The notes below the pieces were generated by a model, which worked only from the letters and a program-made list of their open reading frames with translations, ran no database searches and was not told where the DNA came from. 64,000 bases of DNA from Sphingobacterium bovisgrunnientis. GTDB taxonomy: Bacteria > Bacteroidota > Bacteroidia > Sphingobacteriales > Sphingobacteriaceae. Both the position numbers and the translations under genes were made by a program. Every line of letters starts with the position of its first letter. The first letter of the stretch is position 1. This document shows positions 27,122 to 37,856 of the stretch, one piece after another. The stretch is from assembly GCF_009829085.1 (NCBI RefSeq), contig NZ_WUQY01000003.1, positions 143,940-207,939 of the forward strand, in the 5' to 3' direction.

Positions 27122-29047
27122 ATGATTAACATTACACTACCTGACGGCTCAGTACGTCAGTACGAAAAAGGGACAACAGCGATGCAAGTGGCATTGTCTA
27201 TTTCTGAAGGATTAGCTAGAAATGTCTTAGCTGCCGAAGTAAATGGTGAAGTATGGGATGCTTCTCGTGCAATTGAGCAAGATTCAGCGGTGAAATTGTT
27301 GACTTGGAATGACGATAAAGGTAAATCTACCTTTTGGCATTCATCAGCGCACTTATTAGCTGAAGCTCTAGAAGCGCTTTATCCAGGTATCAAATTTGGT
27401 ATTGGTCCAAATATCGAAACAGGATTCTACTATGATGTAGATTTTGGTGATAGAGAATTCTCATCAGATGACTTCAAACAGATTGAAGACAAGATGTTGG
27501 AGTTGGCGAAACAAAAAGAAGTTTTTGATCGCAAAGCAGTTTCCAAAGCTGATGCCATTGCATATTTCACAGAAAAAGGTGATGAGTACAAACTGGATTT
27601 GATTAAAGATCTAGAAGACGGCTCTATCACATTCTATACACAAGGAAATTTTACGGATTTGTGCCGTGGTCCACATATTCCAAATACGGGATTTATCAAA
27701 GCTATCAAATTAACAAACGTAGCTGGTGCGTATTGGAGAGGTGACGAAAGTCGCAAACAATTGACACGTATTTATGGTGTTACTTTCCCGAAAGCTTCTG
27801 AATTAACTGAATACTTGAAATTCATCGAAGAAGCGAAAAAACGTGATCACCGTAAATTGGGTAAAGAGTTAGAACTGTTTGCTTTCTCGGAGAAAGTAGG
27901 TGCAGGTCTGCCATTGTGGTTGCCAAAAGGTGCTGCATTACGTCAGAAATTACAAGACTTTTTACAAAAAGCACAGTTGAAAGCAGGTTACGAGCCTGTA
28001 ATCACACCGCATATTGGTAACAAGAATTTGTATATCACATCGGGTCACTACGAGAAATATGGTGCGGATGCGTTCCAGCCGATTCACACACCTGTGGAAG
28101 GGGAAGAATTCTTCTTGAAACCGATGAACTGTCCTCATCACTGTGAGATTTACAAAACAAAACCTCGTTCGTACAAAGATTTGCCCGTTCGTTTTGCGGA
28201 GTTCGGTACAGTATATCGTTACGAGCAATCGGGCGAGTTGCATGGATTGACACGCGTTCGTGGGTTTACGCAAGATGATGCGCACTTATTCTGTCGTCCT
28301 GATCAAGTAAAAGACGAGTTCAAAAAAGTAATTGATTTAGTATTATACGTTTTTGGCGCGTTAGGTTTCGAAGATTTCACGGCACAGGTGTCGCTAAGAG
28401 ATCCTGAAAACCGTTCTAAGTATATTGGTTCGGATGAAAATTGGGCATTAGCCGAAAATTCAATCATTGAAGCAGCAGCTGAAAAAGAACTAAAAACTGT
28501 TGTAGAATACGGTGAAGCCGCATTTTATGGTCCAAAATTGGATTTCATGGTTAAGGATGCATTGGGACGTAAATGGCAGTTGGGTACAATCCAAGTAGAT
28601 TACAATTTGCCAGAACGTTTTGAATTAGAATATACGGGTTCGGACAATCAAAAGCACCGTCCAGTGATGATTCACCGTGCGCCATTTGGCTCATTAGAAA
28701 GATTCGTTGCGGTATTGATCGAACACTGTGGTGGACAGTTCCCGTTATGGCTTGCGCCTGAGCAATTTATCGTCTTGCCAGTGTCAGAAAAATACGAAGA
28801 ATATGCTCAAAATCTTTTAGATTCGCTAAATAATTCCGATATTCGCGGTCTGATCGATCTTAGAGACGAGAAGGTAGGACGCAAAATCCGTGACGCCGAA
28901 GTTAAAAAATTGCCTTATATGTTGATTGTAGGGGAAAAAGAGATGGAAAGTGGCACAATTTCTGTTCGTAAACACGGGTCAGTGGATTTGGGTTCTATGA
29001 CAGCGCAAGAATTTAGAGATTTATTAATAAAAGAAATAACCGTTTAA
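27122..29047 (+). CDS. thrS: threonyl-tRNA synthetase
   Basis: A 641-residue class II synthetase. Domains in order: TGS ([17 protein letters not shown]), editing domain with [11 protein letters not shown], catalytic core with the zinc Cys in [11 protein letters not shown], motif 2 around [17 protein letters not shown], motif 3 [13 protein letters not shown], and the anticodon-binding domain ending in KEITV. I use the ATG at 27122; the TTG six bases earlier is unnecessary. It heads the conserved operon thrS-infC-rpmI-rplT, with a 12-base gap to infC. Confidence 0.98.
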   Translation: MINITLPDGSVRQYEKGTTAMQVALSISEGLARNVLAAEVNGEVWDASRAIEQDSAVKLLTWNDDKGKSTFWHSSAHLLAEALEALYPGIKFGIGPNIETGFYYDVDFGDREFSSDDFKQIEDKMLELAKQKEVFDRKAVSKADAIAYFTEKGDEYKLDLIKDLEDGSITFYTQGNFTDLCRGPHIPNTGFIKAIKLTNVAGAYWRGDESRKQLTRIYGVTFPKASELTEYLKFIEEAKKRDHRKLGKELELFAFSEKVGAGLPLWLPKGAALRQKLQDFLQKAQLKAGYEPVITPHIGNKNLYITSGHYEKYGADAFQPIHTPVEGEEFFLKPMNCPHHCEIYKTKPRSYKDLPVRFAEFGTVYRYEQSGELHGLTRVRGFTQDDAHLFCRPDQVKDEFKKVIDLVLYVFGALGFEDFTAQVSLRDPENRSKYIGSDENWALAENSIIEAAAEKELKTVVEYGEAAFYGPKLDFMVKDALGRKWQLGTIQVDYNLPERFELEYTGSDNQKHRPVMIHRAPFGSLERFVAVLIEHCGGQFPLWLAPEQFIVLPVSEKYEEYAQNLLDSLNNSDIRGLIDLRDEKVGRKIRDAEVKKLPYMLIVGEKEMESGTISVRKHGSVDLGSMTAQEFRDLLIKEITV

Positions 29048-29059
29048 AAATTTAAACAT

Positions 29060-29620
29060 TTGGCATTAAAACGACCTAGTGGTCCAAGACCACCAATGAG
29101 AAAGAAAGAACCAGAGCATCGCATAAATGAATTTATACGTGTGCCTGAAGTACGTTTAGTGGGTGATAATGTTGAGCCAGGAGTGTATCCTACGCGTAAG
29201 GCATTGGAAATGGCTGATGAGTTGGAGTTAGATTTAGTAGAGATTTCGCCAAATGCTGTGCCGCCTGTTTGTAAAATCGTGGATTATAGTAAATTCATTT
29301 ACGAACAAAAGAAAAAACAAAAGGAAATCAAAGCGAATGCGAAGCAAACGATTATTAAGGAGATCCGTTTTGGACCTAATACAAGTGAGCATGACTTTGA
29401 ATTCAAATTAAAACATGCTATGCGTTTCCTAGAGGCAGGTGAAAAAGTACGTGCGTACGTTCACTTCAAAGGTCGTGCTATCGTATTCAAAGAGCAAGGT
29501 GAAATCTTGTTGTTGCGTTTCGCGCAAGCGTTAGAAGAGTACGGTAAAGTAGAATTGTTGCCAAAATTGGAAGGTAAACGTATGTTTTTGACATTGGCTC
29601 CTAAAGGAATTAAAAAATAA
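29060..29620 (+). CDS. infC: translation initiation factor IF-3, with a TTG start
   Basis: IF-3 binds the 30S subunit and checks the start codon. The 186-residue product begins [23 protein letters not shown] in substance, then the N domain ([19 protein letters not shown]), a linker ([11 protein letters not shown]) and the C domain ([17 protein letters not shown]). The start is TTG at 29060; the first in-frame ATG (29096) would cut off 12 residues that look like the normal Bacteroidota N-terminus. Non-ATG starts are common in infC and can be used for self-regulation. It lies 12 bases after thrS. Confidence 0.93.
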   Translation: MALKRPSGPRPPMRKKEPEHRINEFIRVPEVRLVGDNVEPGVYPTRKALEMADELELDLVEISPNAVPPVCKIVDYSKFIYEQKKKQKEIKANAKQTIIKEIRFGPNTSEHDFEFKLKHAMRFLEAGEKVRAYVHFKGRAIVFKEQGEILLLRFAQALEEYGKVELLPKLEGKRMFLTLAPKGIKK

Positions 29621-29659
29621 AAAGATATTCTAACAGATTGATATAAAATAATAAGTATT

Positions 29660-29860
29660 ATGCCAAAAGTAAAAACCAATTCCAGCGCTAAGAAACGTTT
29701 CAAATTGACTGGAACAGGTAAAATCAAGAGAAAAAGTGCTTTCAAAAGCCACATCTTGACTAAGAAAACTACAAAACAAAAACGTAACTTGACTCACGCA
29801 GCATTAGTTTCTGACGCTGATACAGGTAACGTAAAACGCATGTTAGCGATTGGTAAATAA
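29660..29860 (+). CDS. rpmI: 50S ribosomal protein L35
   Basis: A 66-residue basic protein ([20 protein letters not shown]) with the L35 signature [11 protein letters not shown] near the start and [12 protein letters not shown] in the middle. Its place between infC and rplT is the universal order. The 39-base gap to infC has no terminator. Confidence 0.98.
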   Translation: MPKVKTNSSAKKRFKLTGTGKIKRKSAFKSHILTKKTTKQKRNLTHAALVSDADTGNVKRMLAIGK

Positions 29861-29894
29861 TCGTTTTCAGCAAAATTCACAATATTTTATAACC

Positions 29895-29939
29895 GGGTAT
29901 TAGGTTGTAAGCTAGTTGAAAAACACAGCGCCTCATACC
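29895..29939 (+). ncRNA. conserved-looking stem in the rpmI-rplT gap, possible r-protein leader element
   Basis: The 98-base gap between L35 and L20 contains GGTAT-x-AGG (29896-29904) paired with CCT-x-ATACC (29931-29939), eight pairs with one mismatch, around a 26-base loop with a possible inner TGT/ACA pair. L20 regulates its own operon by binding mRNA in other bacteria, so a binding site here is plausible. It is not a T-tract terminator. No comparative evidence was available. Confidence 0.35.
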
Positions 29940-29958
29940 AAATTTAATTTTTACAAAT

Positions 29959-30303
29959 ATGCCACGTTCGGTTAACGCAGTAGCTTCGAGAAGAAGAAGA
30001 AAAAGAATTTTGAAATTAGCTAAAGGCTATTTCGGTTCACGTAGCAAAGTATATACTATTGCTAAAAATACAGTAGAAAAAGGTTTACAGTACGCTTACC
30101 GCGACCGTAAAACCAAAAAACGCGAGTTTAGAGCTTTATGGATTCAACGTATTAACGCTGGTGCTCGTCAACACGGAATTTCTTATTCGCAGTTGATTGG
30201 TAAATTAAATGCTAAAAACATCGGCTTAAACCGTAAGGTATTAGCTGACTTAGCAATGAATAACCCAGATGCTTTCAAAGCAGTTATTGACGCAGTAAAA
30301 TAA
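29959..30303 (+). CDS. rplT: 50S ribosomal protein L20
   Basis: A 114-residue protein with the long N-terminal helix ([20 protein letters not shown]), then the core with [21 protein letters not shown], the L20 signature. L20 is needed for early 50S assembly and is a known translational repressor of its operon in other bacteria. Last gene of the thrS operon, followed by a hairpin. Confidence 0.98.
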   Translation: MPRSVNAVASRRRRKRILKLAKGYFGSRSKVYTIAKNTVEKGLQYAYRDRKTKKREFRALWIQRINAGARQHGISYSQLIGKLNAKNIGLNRKVLADLAMNNPDAFKAVIDAVK

Positions 30304-30338
30304 TTTAGTTTTTAAACCGCTATCAATTTGTTAGATAT

Positions 30339-30367
30339 AAAAGGAACTCGTAAGAGTTCCTTTTTTT
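30339..30367 (+). terminator. terminator of the thrS-infC-rpmI-rplT operon
   Basis: Stem of 9 bp plus two A-T pairs (30339-30349 with 30354-30364), GTAA loop and T-run. Confidence 0.9.
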
Positions 30368-30449
30368 GTTTTATGATACAATTGATTTAACCAAAATATA
30401 ATCTATAAAATGCTCGGAAAGTGCAGCAATATTCTAAATTTGATGTACT

Positions 30450-31325
30450 ATGAAAAAACCAATATTCCTCCTTGTCCTTCTGACTTTTTTAAGTATTCAA
30501 AACAATGTGTTTGCTCAAAAATTGCATAAACTAAATTTTAAGACCATCGCTGAAATGCAGGCTTATTTTACATATGCAAAGGATAAGAAGATCATTAGCG
30601 GTCATCGTGGAACGATAGAGTATGGTATGCCAGAGAATTCAATTGTAGCCATGGAAGAAGTGCTAAAGCATACTTACGCAATTTTTGAGGTAGATCCGCG
30701 CTTGACAAAGGATAGCATTGCGGTGATGGTGCACGATGCAACATTGGATCGTACTACAACAGGTACAGGAAAGGTAAGTGACTACACCTGGAAAGAATTA
30801 AAGAAGCTAAATCTCAAAGACGCCAAGGGCAATGTCACTACGTATAAAATCAACACCTTGGATGAAATGATAAAATGGGCTAAAGGTAAAACGATTTTGA
30901 ATCTTGACAAAAAAGATCTGCCTTTAGAAACTACTGCCAAAATCATCCGAAAACATAATGCATACAATTGGGTATGGGTCACAGTGCATACTATAGAGCA
31001 AGCAAAGTTTTATTTGGATAAGAATCCCAATCAATACTTGTCTATGCACATCAAGAATAAAGCGGCATTGGACAAATTCATTCATTCGGGGTTGCCATTC
31101 AATCGCATGATTGTATACATTGGCCCAGAGATTAACGACGCCAATCAAGACATGTACAAATACTTTCTGGACGAAGGAGTGATGTGTATGATTTCTACAG
31201 CACCGACTTACGACAAACTTAAAACTCTGGAAGAGAGAGCTCAAAAATACAAAGCTGTATTCGCGGATGGTGCATCTATCCTTGAGTCCGATTTCCCAAT
31301 TGAGGTTAGTAAGGCTATTAAATAA
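30450..31325 (+). CDS. secreted glycerophosphodiester phosphodiesterase family protein
   Basis: A 291-residue protein with a signal peptide (residues 1-22, ending VFAQ). The GDPD motifs are GHRGTIEYGMPENS (HRG-x-ENS), the metal pair Glu/Asp in FEVDPRLTKD and the second His in VMVHDATLDRTTTG. Known members cut glycerophosphodiesters to glycerol-3-phosphate and an alcohol; distant members act on other phosphodiesters. It probably acts in the periplasm. It precedes the LacI gene by 160 bases with no terminator seen, so it may be linked to the sugar locus downstream. Confidence 0.88.
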   Translation: MKKPIFLLVLLTFLSIQNNVFAQKLHKLNFKTIAEMQAYFTYAKDKKIISGHRGTIEYGMPENSIVAMEEVLKHTYAIFEVDPRLTKDSIAVMVHDATLDRTTTGTGKVSDYTWKELKKLNLKDAKGNVTTYKINTLDEMIKWAKGKTILNLDKKDLPLETTAKIIRKHNAYNWVWVTVHTIEQAKFYLDKNPNQYLSMHIKNKAALDKFIHSGLPFNRMIVYIGPEINDANQDMYKYFLDEGVMCMISTAPTYDKLKTLEERAQKYKAVFADGASILESDFPIEVSKAIK

Positions 31326-31485
31326 TTAACTATAGTGTCGATTTTGTAATCTTTGTTATTGAAAATTTGATTAATAGAGGCTGATTTTATTGGTATTTTT
31401 TCTTAAATCATATAATTCTATTAAAGGTCTATGAATATTTATTAATACTTTAGTAATTAATATATTTTTAGGTAAACGAATAATT

Positions 31486-32553
31486 ATGAGTGAAAAAGAA
31501 GAGAGAAAAAAGTTTGGTATAAAAGACATTGCGCGGATCGCTAATGTGTCCATCGCAACAGTGGATCGCGTGCTTAATAATCGAAAGGATGTATCGGAGG
31601 CCACAAGACAAAAAATCAAGGATATTATCAAAGAGTATAATTATCAGCCAAACTTGTATGCAAGATCTTTATCTGTAAAAAATAATTTAAGCTTTGCTGT
31701 TGTTATTCCACGTACCTCATTAGAAACGGGTTATTGGCAATTGTGTTTGGACGGAATTAATAAAGGAATTTCCGAGTTTAGTTCTTTTGGGATTTTCATT
31801 GAAGTCTTCTTTTTTGATCAAGAGGCAGAGCAGACATTTCATGATGCAACAGAGAGATTATTAAGTAAAAAATTTAATGCAGTTATCATCGCTCCAATTT
31901 TTATTGAAGAAACGAAGGAATTTGTCAAGGAATGTAAGGCAAGGAATATTCATACGATTTTTATCAACTCAGATATCCCTGGTCATTCGTCCATGGGCTA
32001 TATAGGTCCCGATTTGTATAGTACAGGTAAGTTAGCCGGTAATTTGACATCTTACCTTGTTAAAGAACACTCTAAAGTTTTGATCTTGAATGTTGCCAAA
32101 GGACTCGAAAATTACAAATACCTAAATACTAAGATAGAAGGGTATAGAGATTATTTAAATGAGCTGAACAAAGCATATCAACTTGAAGTAAAAGATATTC
32201 CATTCAACAATTACGATGAAATCGAGCCGGAATTACTGCGATTGAATTACGAACTGAGACCTGATGTAGTTTTTGTGACGAATTCACGTGTTTCCATCGT
32301 TGCAAAGTTTTTTCACGAACATCAAGAAGTTTCCAAGCCCCACATTATAGGATTTGATTTCTTGAAATCGAATGTTGACTACCTCTCCAAAGGCTATGTC
32401 GATTTCTTAATCTGTCAACGTCCAGATAAGCAAGGATACCTAGCATTAAATCACTTGTACCGTTATTTTTTACTGAAAGAGAGTACTAATGAATTCAAGT
32501 CTATGCCGATAGATATACTGACCAAAGAAAATTATGCATTTTATGAAAATTAA
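31486..32553 (+). CDS. LacI family transcriptional regulator
   Basis: A 355-residue regulator. The N-terminal helix-turn-helix is FGIKDIARIANVSIATVDRVLNNRKDVS, with the hinge helix VSEATRQKIKDII and YQPNLYARSL. The rest is a periplasmic-binding-protein-like sensor (AVVIPRTSLETGYWQ). Hinge residues suggest a member of the PurR/GntR-like branch. The next gene, 108 bases downstream on the same strand, begins the SusC operon, so this is its likely regulator; a palindromic site lies in the gap. The ligand is unknown. Confidence 0.92.
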   Translation: MSEKEERKKFGIKDIARIANVSIATVDRVLNNRKDVSEATRQKIKDIIKEYNYQPNLYARSLSVKNNLSFAVVIPRTSLETGYWQLCLDGINKGISEFSSFGIFIEVFFFDQEAEQTFHDATERLLSKKFNAVIIAPIFIEETKEFVKECKARNIHTIFINSDIPGHSSMGYIGPDLYSTGKLAGNLTSYLVKEHSKVLILNVAKGLENYKYLNTKIEGYRDYLNELNKAYQLEVKDIPFNNYDEIEPELLRLNYELRPDVVFVTNSRVSIVAKFFHEHQEVSKPHIIGFDFLKSNVDYLSKGYVDFLICQRPDKQGYLALNHLYRYFLLKESTNEFKSMPIDILTKENYAFYEN

Positions 32554-32593
32554 AAAAAATTTTAATATGTATTTTTTTTTATATAGCTTGCAG

Positions 32594-32626
32594 TGTATTA
32601 CATAGAAAGCCTATGAAATGTATTAC
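32594..32626 (+). promoter_or_regulatory. candidate LacI-type operator upstream of the SusC operon
   Basis: Two direct TGTATTAC copies (32594-32601 and 32619-32626) flank the inverted repeat CATAG (32601-32605) / CTATG (32611-32615). It lies 36 bases before the susC ATG. Pattern only. Confidence 0.3.
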
Positions 32627-32661
32627 GAAACAATTTTTTAATCCTAAAAAAAACCTATATT

Positions 32662-35600
32662 ATGAGAAAAAATCTATTGTTAGATCTCATTCATTTACCA
32701 AAACAGGGGTGTAAATTATTATTGACAATTTTTACAATCTTGTTTACGGTAACGTTAACAGAAGCAAGTGTAATCGGTATTGAAAACTATCAATCTGTGG
32801 TTCGAGGGGTGGTGATAGATTCACTAGGAACTCCTATTACGGGTGCTACGGTTACTATTAAGGGCTCAACTGTCGGAACGCAAACTAATTCAAAGGGCGA
32901 ATTTAGTTTTCCGAATATCGAGATGACAGCTATCCTTACGGTAACGTACACAGGATACTTACCTCAGGATGTACCAATTAATAATCAATCTATGTTGACA
33001 GTTGTGTTGAAAGAAGATCCAAACGAAATCGGGGAAGTGGTGGTCGTTGCTTTTGGTCAACAGAAAAAGGAAACACTAGTTGGTTCCATCACCAATGTTA
33101 ACCCTAAAGAACTCAAAGGTCCAACCTCTAATTTAACAACAATGCTAGCTGGACGAGTTTCTGGTGTGATAGGATATCAGCGTAGCGGTGAACCAGGACA
33201 AGATAACGCATCTTTTTTTATTCGTGGAGTAGGGTCATTTGGAACTGGTAAAGTAGATCCTTTAATTCTATTGAATGGAATGGAAATCTCTGCTAACGAG
33301 ATGGCACGGATACAACCCGATGATATAGAAGGATTTTCTGTATTAAAAGATGCATCTGCTGCTGCACTTTATGGTGCACGTGGTGCTAATGGTGTGATCT
33401 TAGTTACTACCAAAAGTGGTAAAGAAGGGCCTACTAAGATTAATATGAGATTAGAAAATTCTGTCTCATCTAATACTCAAAACTTCAAATTAGCAGATAA
33501 CCTAGCTTATATGAAATTGTCAAATGAAGCTATTAAGACAAGAGATCCGTTGGGTGATGAGCCCTATAGTCAGACGAAAATTGATATGACTGAATTAAAT
33601 AGAGATCCCTACTTATTTCCGAATAATGATTGGATGGCTTTGATGATAAAAGATTACACTAACAATACACGTGTGAATGGAAATATCAGTGGTGGAGGTG
33701 CTAAGGGGCAATATTATATAGCAGGTACTGCGAATATTGATAATGGTGTGCTTAAAAACATTGAAGGTCAGGGATTTAATAGCAATGTTAAAGCAACAAA
33801 TTATGAAGCTCGATCGAATGTTAACTTTAAGCTTGCGCCTACTACAGAGGCAATTGTACGTATGCAAGGCCAATTCTATGAATACAATGGACCTATAGGC
33901 GGTGGTTCAGCAATATTCAATCAAGTGTTAAAAAGCGATCCTGTATCGTTCCCTGCGTATTTCCCAAGTTCGTATTTTCCAGGAGTTGATCACATATTGT
34001 TTGGAAATGCACCATATAATGCTATTCAGGTTGGAGGCGAATCTGTTACCCCAGCGCGCTATGTGAATCCATTAGCGAATTCATTATCTGGCTATCAATT
34101 GAATGAACGTTCTTATGTGACTGTGCAAGGTGAAATTAAGCAAAATTTAGATTTCATTACCAAAGGTTTGAATGCTCGCATCATGGGTTATACAAGACGT
34201 AATTCGGAGCATTCTCTTTCTAGATCTCAAGATCCATTTTATTACACATCTGTTTTTGATAAAGAATTAGGTTTTGTTGGATTGGAATATTTGAAAGGTA
34301 CACCAGGTACGCCCTATTTAAGCTATACCCCTGGATCGAAATTAATTAACAAATATAATTATGTGGAAGCAGCGCTAAATTATAACGGAAGTATTAATAA
34401 AAGTGATTTTGGTGCGACGTTAATTTATCTTGCGTCTCATTATCAATCAGCAAATGAAGCTTCGCTCCAACTTTCTCTACCGAAACGAAACCAAGGAATT
34501 TCAGGACGTGTAACCTACGGATACGATTCTAAATATTTAGCAGAAGTTAATTTTGGTTATAATGGTTCAGAAAGATTTTGGGGAGACAAACAATACGGAT
34601 TCTTTCCATCAGTGGGTTTAGCATGGAATATTCATAATGAATCCTTCTTTAAACCAGTTACTCCTGTTATAAATAAATTTAAGCTTAGAGGAACATATGG
34701 TCTAGTAGGTAACGACCAAATTGGGAATGAGTTAGATCGTTTCTTTTTCTTAGCCAATGTTAATCTGAATACGGGGGGGTATACATTTGGTTATAATTAC
34801 GATTATACAAAACCTGGTGTAGCCGTAACAAGGTATGAAAATCGCGATATAACATGGGAAACTTCCTATAAATCAAATGTTGCTTTAGAATTAGGTCTTT
34901 TTAATAGTTTGAATATAGAAATTGACGCATTTAGAGAGCTCTACAAGAATGTATTGATGACAAGATCATACATACCAGTCGAAATGGGGCTTACAGCTGC
35001 AGTGCAAGCGAATGTTGGTGAAAGCCAAAAGCAAGGTGTTGATATGTCTGTAGATTATACAAAGAGCTTTTACAACAATACATGGCTGACCCTACGAGGT
35101 AATTTTACGTATGCGTTAAGCAAGTATTTGAAGTATGAAGAGCCAAGCTACAATGCAAATTCTCAATATCTATCCCGAGTGGGTAATTCTATCCATCAAT
35201 CTTATGGATATATAGCAGAACGATTGTTTATAGATGATTATGAGGTAGCTAACTCACCAACCCAATTTGAAGACTATAAAGGAGGAGATATCAAATACAA
35301 AGACATTAATGGTGATGGAATAATTTCTGCTCTAGATAGAGTTCCTATTGGTCAGCCAACGGTTCCTGAAGTTATTTATGGATTTGGCTTCTCTTACGGG
35401 ATTAAGAATTTGGACATTAATGCTTTCTTCCAAGGATCAGCAAGATCATCACTTTTCATATCACCATCAAGCATCACTCCATTTGTCACATCGACAGTAG
35501 GTGGATTGGAAACAAAGAATGGTTTACTTGATGTGATTGCAAATAGCCACTGGTCTGAGGATAATAGGGATATTTATGCATTTTTTCCAAGACTCTCGAA

Positions 35601-35865
35601 TTATCAGGTCACAAACAATAATCAAACCTCCACTTGGTGGATGCGTGATGGCTCATTTATGCGCTTAAAAAGTGTGGAAGTCGGATATAATATCAAGGGG
35701 AATTGGCTTAAGAGAATGAAATTGGACAATATAAGATTATATGCTTCAGGTTTAAATTTACTTTCATGGAGCAAATTTAAACTTTGGGATGTTGAAATGG
35801 GAGGAAATGGTTTAGGATATCCAATTCAACGGGTATATAATTTTGGTATGAGTATAGGTCTTTAA
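32662..35865 (+). CDS. SusC-like TonB-dependent outer-membrane transporter
   Basis: A 1067-residue TonB-dependent barrel. After a long signal region (about 1-36) comes a carboxypeptidase-like regulatory domain (VRGVVIDSLGTPITGATVTIKG), the TonB box region (EVVVVAFGQQKKETLVGS), the plug domain with GARGANGVILVTTKSGKEGPT, and the barrel ending in VYNFGMSIGL. SusC proteins import oligosaccharides or peptides with a SusD lid. The susD gene follows by 10 bases. It heads an 11-gene unit running to 48877 with gaps of 1-21 bases. Confidence 0.97.
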   Translation: MRKNLLLDLIHLPKQGCKLLLTIFTILFTVTLTEASVIGIENYQSVVRGVVIDSLGTPITGATVTIKGSTVGTQTNSKGEFSFPNIEMTAILTVTYTGYLPQDVPINNQSMLTVVLKEDPNEIGEVVVVAFGQQKKETLVGSITNVNPKELKGPTSNLTTMLAGRVSGVIGYQRSGEPGQDNASFFIRGVGSFGTGKVDPLILLNGMEISANEMARIQPDDIEGFSVLKDASAAALYGARGANGVILVTTKSGKEGPTKINMRLENSVSSNTQNFKLADNLAYMKLSNEAIKTRDPLGDEPYSQTKIDMTELNRDPYLFPNNDWMALMIKDYTNNTRVNGNISGGGAKGQYYIAGTANIDNGVLKNIEGQGFNSNVKATNYEARSNVNFKLAPTTEAIVRMQGQFYEYNGPIGGGSAIFNQVLKSDPVSFPAYFPSSYFPGVDHILFGNAPYNAIQVGGESVTPARYVNPLANSLSGYQLNERSYVTVQGEIKQNLDFITKGLNARIMGYTRRNSEHSLSRSQDPFYYTSVFDKELGFVGLEYLKGTPGTPYLSYTPGSKLINKYNYVEAALNYNGSINKSDFGATLIYLASHYQSANEASLQLSLPKRNQGISGRVTYGYDSKYLAEVNFGYNGSERFWGDKQYGFFPSVGLAWNIHNESFFKPVTPVINKFKLRGTYGLVGNDQIGNELDRFFFLANVNLNTGGYTFGYNYDYTKPGVAVTRYENRDITWETSYKSNVALELGLFNSLNIEIDAFRELYKNVLMTRSYIPVEMGLTAAVQANVGESQKQGVDMSVDYTKSFYNNTWLTLRGNFTYALSKYLKYEEPSYNANSQYLSRVGNSIHQSYGYIAERLFIDDYEVANSPTQFEDYKGGDIKYKDINGDGIISALDRVPIGQPTVPEVIYGFGFSYGIKNLDINAFFQGSARSSLFISPSSITPFVTSTVGGLETKNGLLDVIANSHWSEDNRDIYAFFPRLSNYQVTNNNQTSTWWMRDGSFMRLKSVEVGYNIKGNWLKRMKLDNIRLYASGLNLLSWSKFKLWDVEMGGNGLGYPIQRVYNFGMSIGL

Positions 35866-35875
35866 TTTTTGAAAA

Positions 35876-37840
35876 ATGAATGCGAATAACAAATATATAA
35901 AAATAACACTTGCAACTATTTTATTGTCAATAACAGGATTAAGTAGCTGCAGGAATTATCTGGACGTAATTCCTGATAATATTCCAACCTTAGATCACGC
36001 TTTTTCTAGTCGACAGGAGGCAGAAAAATTCATTCATAAATGTTACTCCTATACTTTTTCTAGGACTGGAACAGGTAATGCACAAGCAAATATTTCATTT
36101 TTGGGTGGGGATGAAATGTGGACTTATTTTGGTCAAAACTATGCAATAGAATCGCCTTGGAAAATAGCTAGAGGAGAGCAAAATATTATTGATCCATTGG
36201 TTAGTTTTTGGGATGGACGCAATCATGCTGTCAATTTTTGGCAAGCTATACGTGAATGTAATATTTTTCTTGATTATGTTGAAACAAAGCATGCGGTTCC
36301 AGATTTAGATGATGTTGAACGTGAGCGTTGGATTGGTGAAATCAAATTTCTTAAAGCATATTTTCATTTCTGTCTAATGCGTATGTATGGTCCAATTCCG
36401 ATTATGGATATGGCTATACCGATTTCAGCTACACCTGAAGAAGTACGTGTAAAAAGACAACCTGTTGATGAAGTTGCAGTCTTTATTTCTAATTTGTTGG
36501 ATGAGGCAGCAGTTGGACTACCAGATGCCATCACCAATTTATCAACTGAAGCAGGACGAGTAAGTAAAACTGCAGCAATGATGCTGAAAACAAAATTATG
36601 GGTGACAGTAGCAAGTCCTTTGTTTAATGGAAATCCTGATTATGCAAGTTTTAAAGATAGAGATGGTGTACAGTTATTTAATCCTTCTTATGATCAATCC
36701 AAATGGGAACGTGCTTACGAGGCTGGTAAAGAAGCTATAGAAGTAGCTGAACGCAGCAATCACAAATTGTATTATTTTAATAACTTCTCGCTTCGTTTGT
36801 CAGATTCGACTACTTATCAAATGAATGTCCGTGGTGCAGTAACAGAAAAGTGGAATGAGGAATTAATTTGGGGCATAAATAATCATCAAGAAACGAATAT
36901 TTATGACGTCCAAAATTCAAATATGGCGGGTAAAATCAATCACAGTGCTACTGCTACGTACACTCCAGATTGGAGTTCTTATTTATCCGTGACGTTGAGG
37001 ATGGCAGAATTATTCTATTCTGATAATGGCGTGCCGTTAGAAGAAGATATAAATTTTGATTACCAAGGTCGTTACGATTTGCAGACAGCTACTGTTGCGG
37101 ATCGTTTTAATCTTGTAGTAGGACATAAAGGTCCAAAATTACATTTCAACAGAGAAAATAGATTTTATGGTTCAGTTGCTTTCGATGGCGCAAAATGGTT
37201 TATGCGAAATACGGGAAATTCCGATGAACAAAATACATTCTATGTCAAAGGTAAAAATGGTGAAGTAGGAGGTAAAGGATATGGTGACTCGTATAATGTG
37301 ACAGGCTATTGGGCAAAAAAACTCGTGAATTGGAATTATGTGATGATAGGTACGAATCCTGGAGCTAAGTATACTACCGAAAAATATCCAAAACCAGAAA
37401 TGCGGTTGGCTGATTTGTATTTGTTGTTTGCAGAAGCCGCGAATGAAACAGATAGAAGACAGGAGGCTATTCAATATTTGGATAAAATTCGTGAGCGTGC
37501 AGGGTTATCTGGTGTAATTAGTTCATGGACAAATTATTCAAAGAATCCAAATAAACCAACTACAAAAGAAGGCTTAAGATCTATTATAATGCAAGAAAGA
37601 GGAATTGAACTGGCTTTTGAAGGACATCGTATATGGGATTTACGCAGATGGAAAACAGCCGAGCTACTTCAAAACCAGCCAATTCGCGGATGGTATACAG
37701 ACGGAAGAACGGATACAGAATACTGGCGCATTATTAATTTATATAACATACAATTTGTCGCACCAAGAGATTACTTCTGGCCAATTCGTGAAAATAATTT
37801 GTTAGTCAATCCAAATTTGGTTCAAAATCCAGGATGGTAA
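35876..37840 (+). CDS. SusD-like surface nutrient-binding lipoprotein
   Basis: A 654-residue lipoprotein: signal MNANNKYIKITLATILLSITG, lipobox Cys near 25 (LSSCRNYLD). The SusD start motif NYLDVIPDNIPT and the C-terminal RagB/SusD signature (LYLLFAEAANETDRRQEA, ERGIELAFEGHRIWDLRRW) are present. It forms the lid of the SusC transporter and binds the nutrient at the cell surface. TPR-like helices lie between. Length is above average (500-600), indicating extra loops. Ligand unknown. Confidence 0.97.
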   Translation: MNANNKYIKITLATILLSITGLSSCRNYLDVIPDNIPTLDHAFSSRQEAEKFIHKCYSYTFSRTGTGNAQANISFLGGDEMWTYFGQNYAIESPWKIARGEQNIIDPLVSFWDGRNHAVNFWQAIRECNIFLDYVETKHAVPDLDDVERERWIGEIKFLKAYFHFCLMRMYGPIPIMDMAIPISATPEEVRVKRQPVDEVAVFISNLLDEAAVGLPDAITNLSTEAGRVSKTAAMMLKTKLWVTVASPLFNGNPDYASFKDRDGVQLFNPSYDQSKWERAYEAGKEAIEVAERSNHKLYYFNNFSLRLSDSTTYQMNVRGAVTEKWNEELIWGINNHQETNIYDVQNSNMAGKINHSATATYTPDWSSYLSVTLRMAELFYSDNGVPLEEDINFDYQGRYDLQTATVADRFNLVVGHKGPKLHFNRENRFYGSVAFDGAKWFMRNTGNSDEQNTFYVKGKNGEVGGKGYGDSYNVTGYWAKKLVNWNYVMIGTNPGAKYTTEKYPKPEMRLADLYLLFAEAANETDRRQEAIQYLDKIRERAGLSGVISSWTNYSKNPNKPTTKEGLRSIIMQERGIELAFEGHRIWDLRRWKTAELLQNQPIRGWYTDGRTDTEYWRIINLYNIQFVAPRDYFWPIRENNLLVNPNLVQNPGW

Positions 37841-37856
37841 TAATAATTGTAACACT

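Noticed and set aside
30435..30442. TAAATTTG promoter-like box just before the GDPD gene
   Set aside because: It is only seven bases from the ATG, which would make the transcript leaderless, and no TTTG lies 19 bases upstream.
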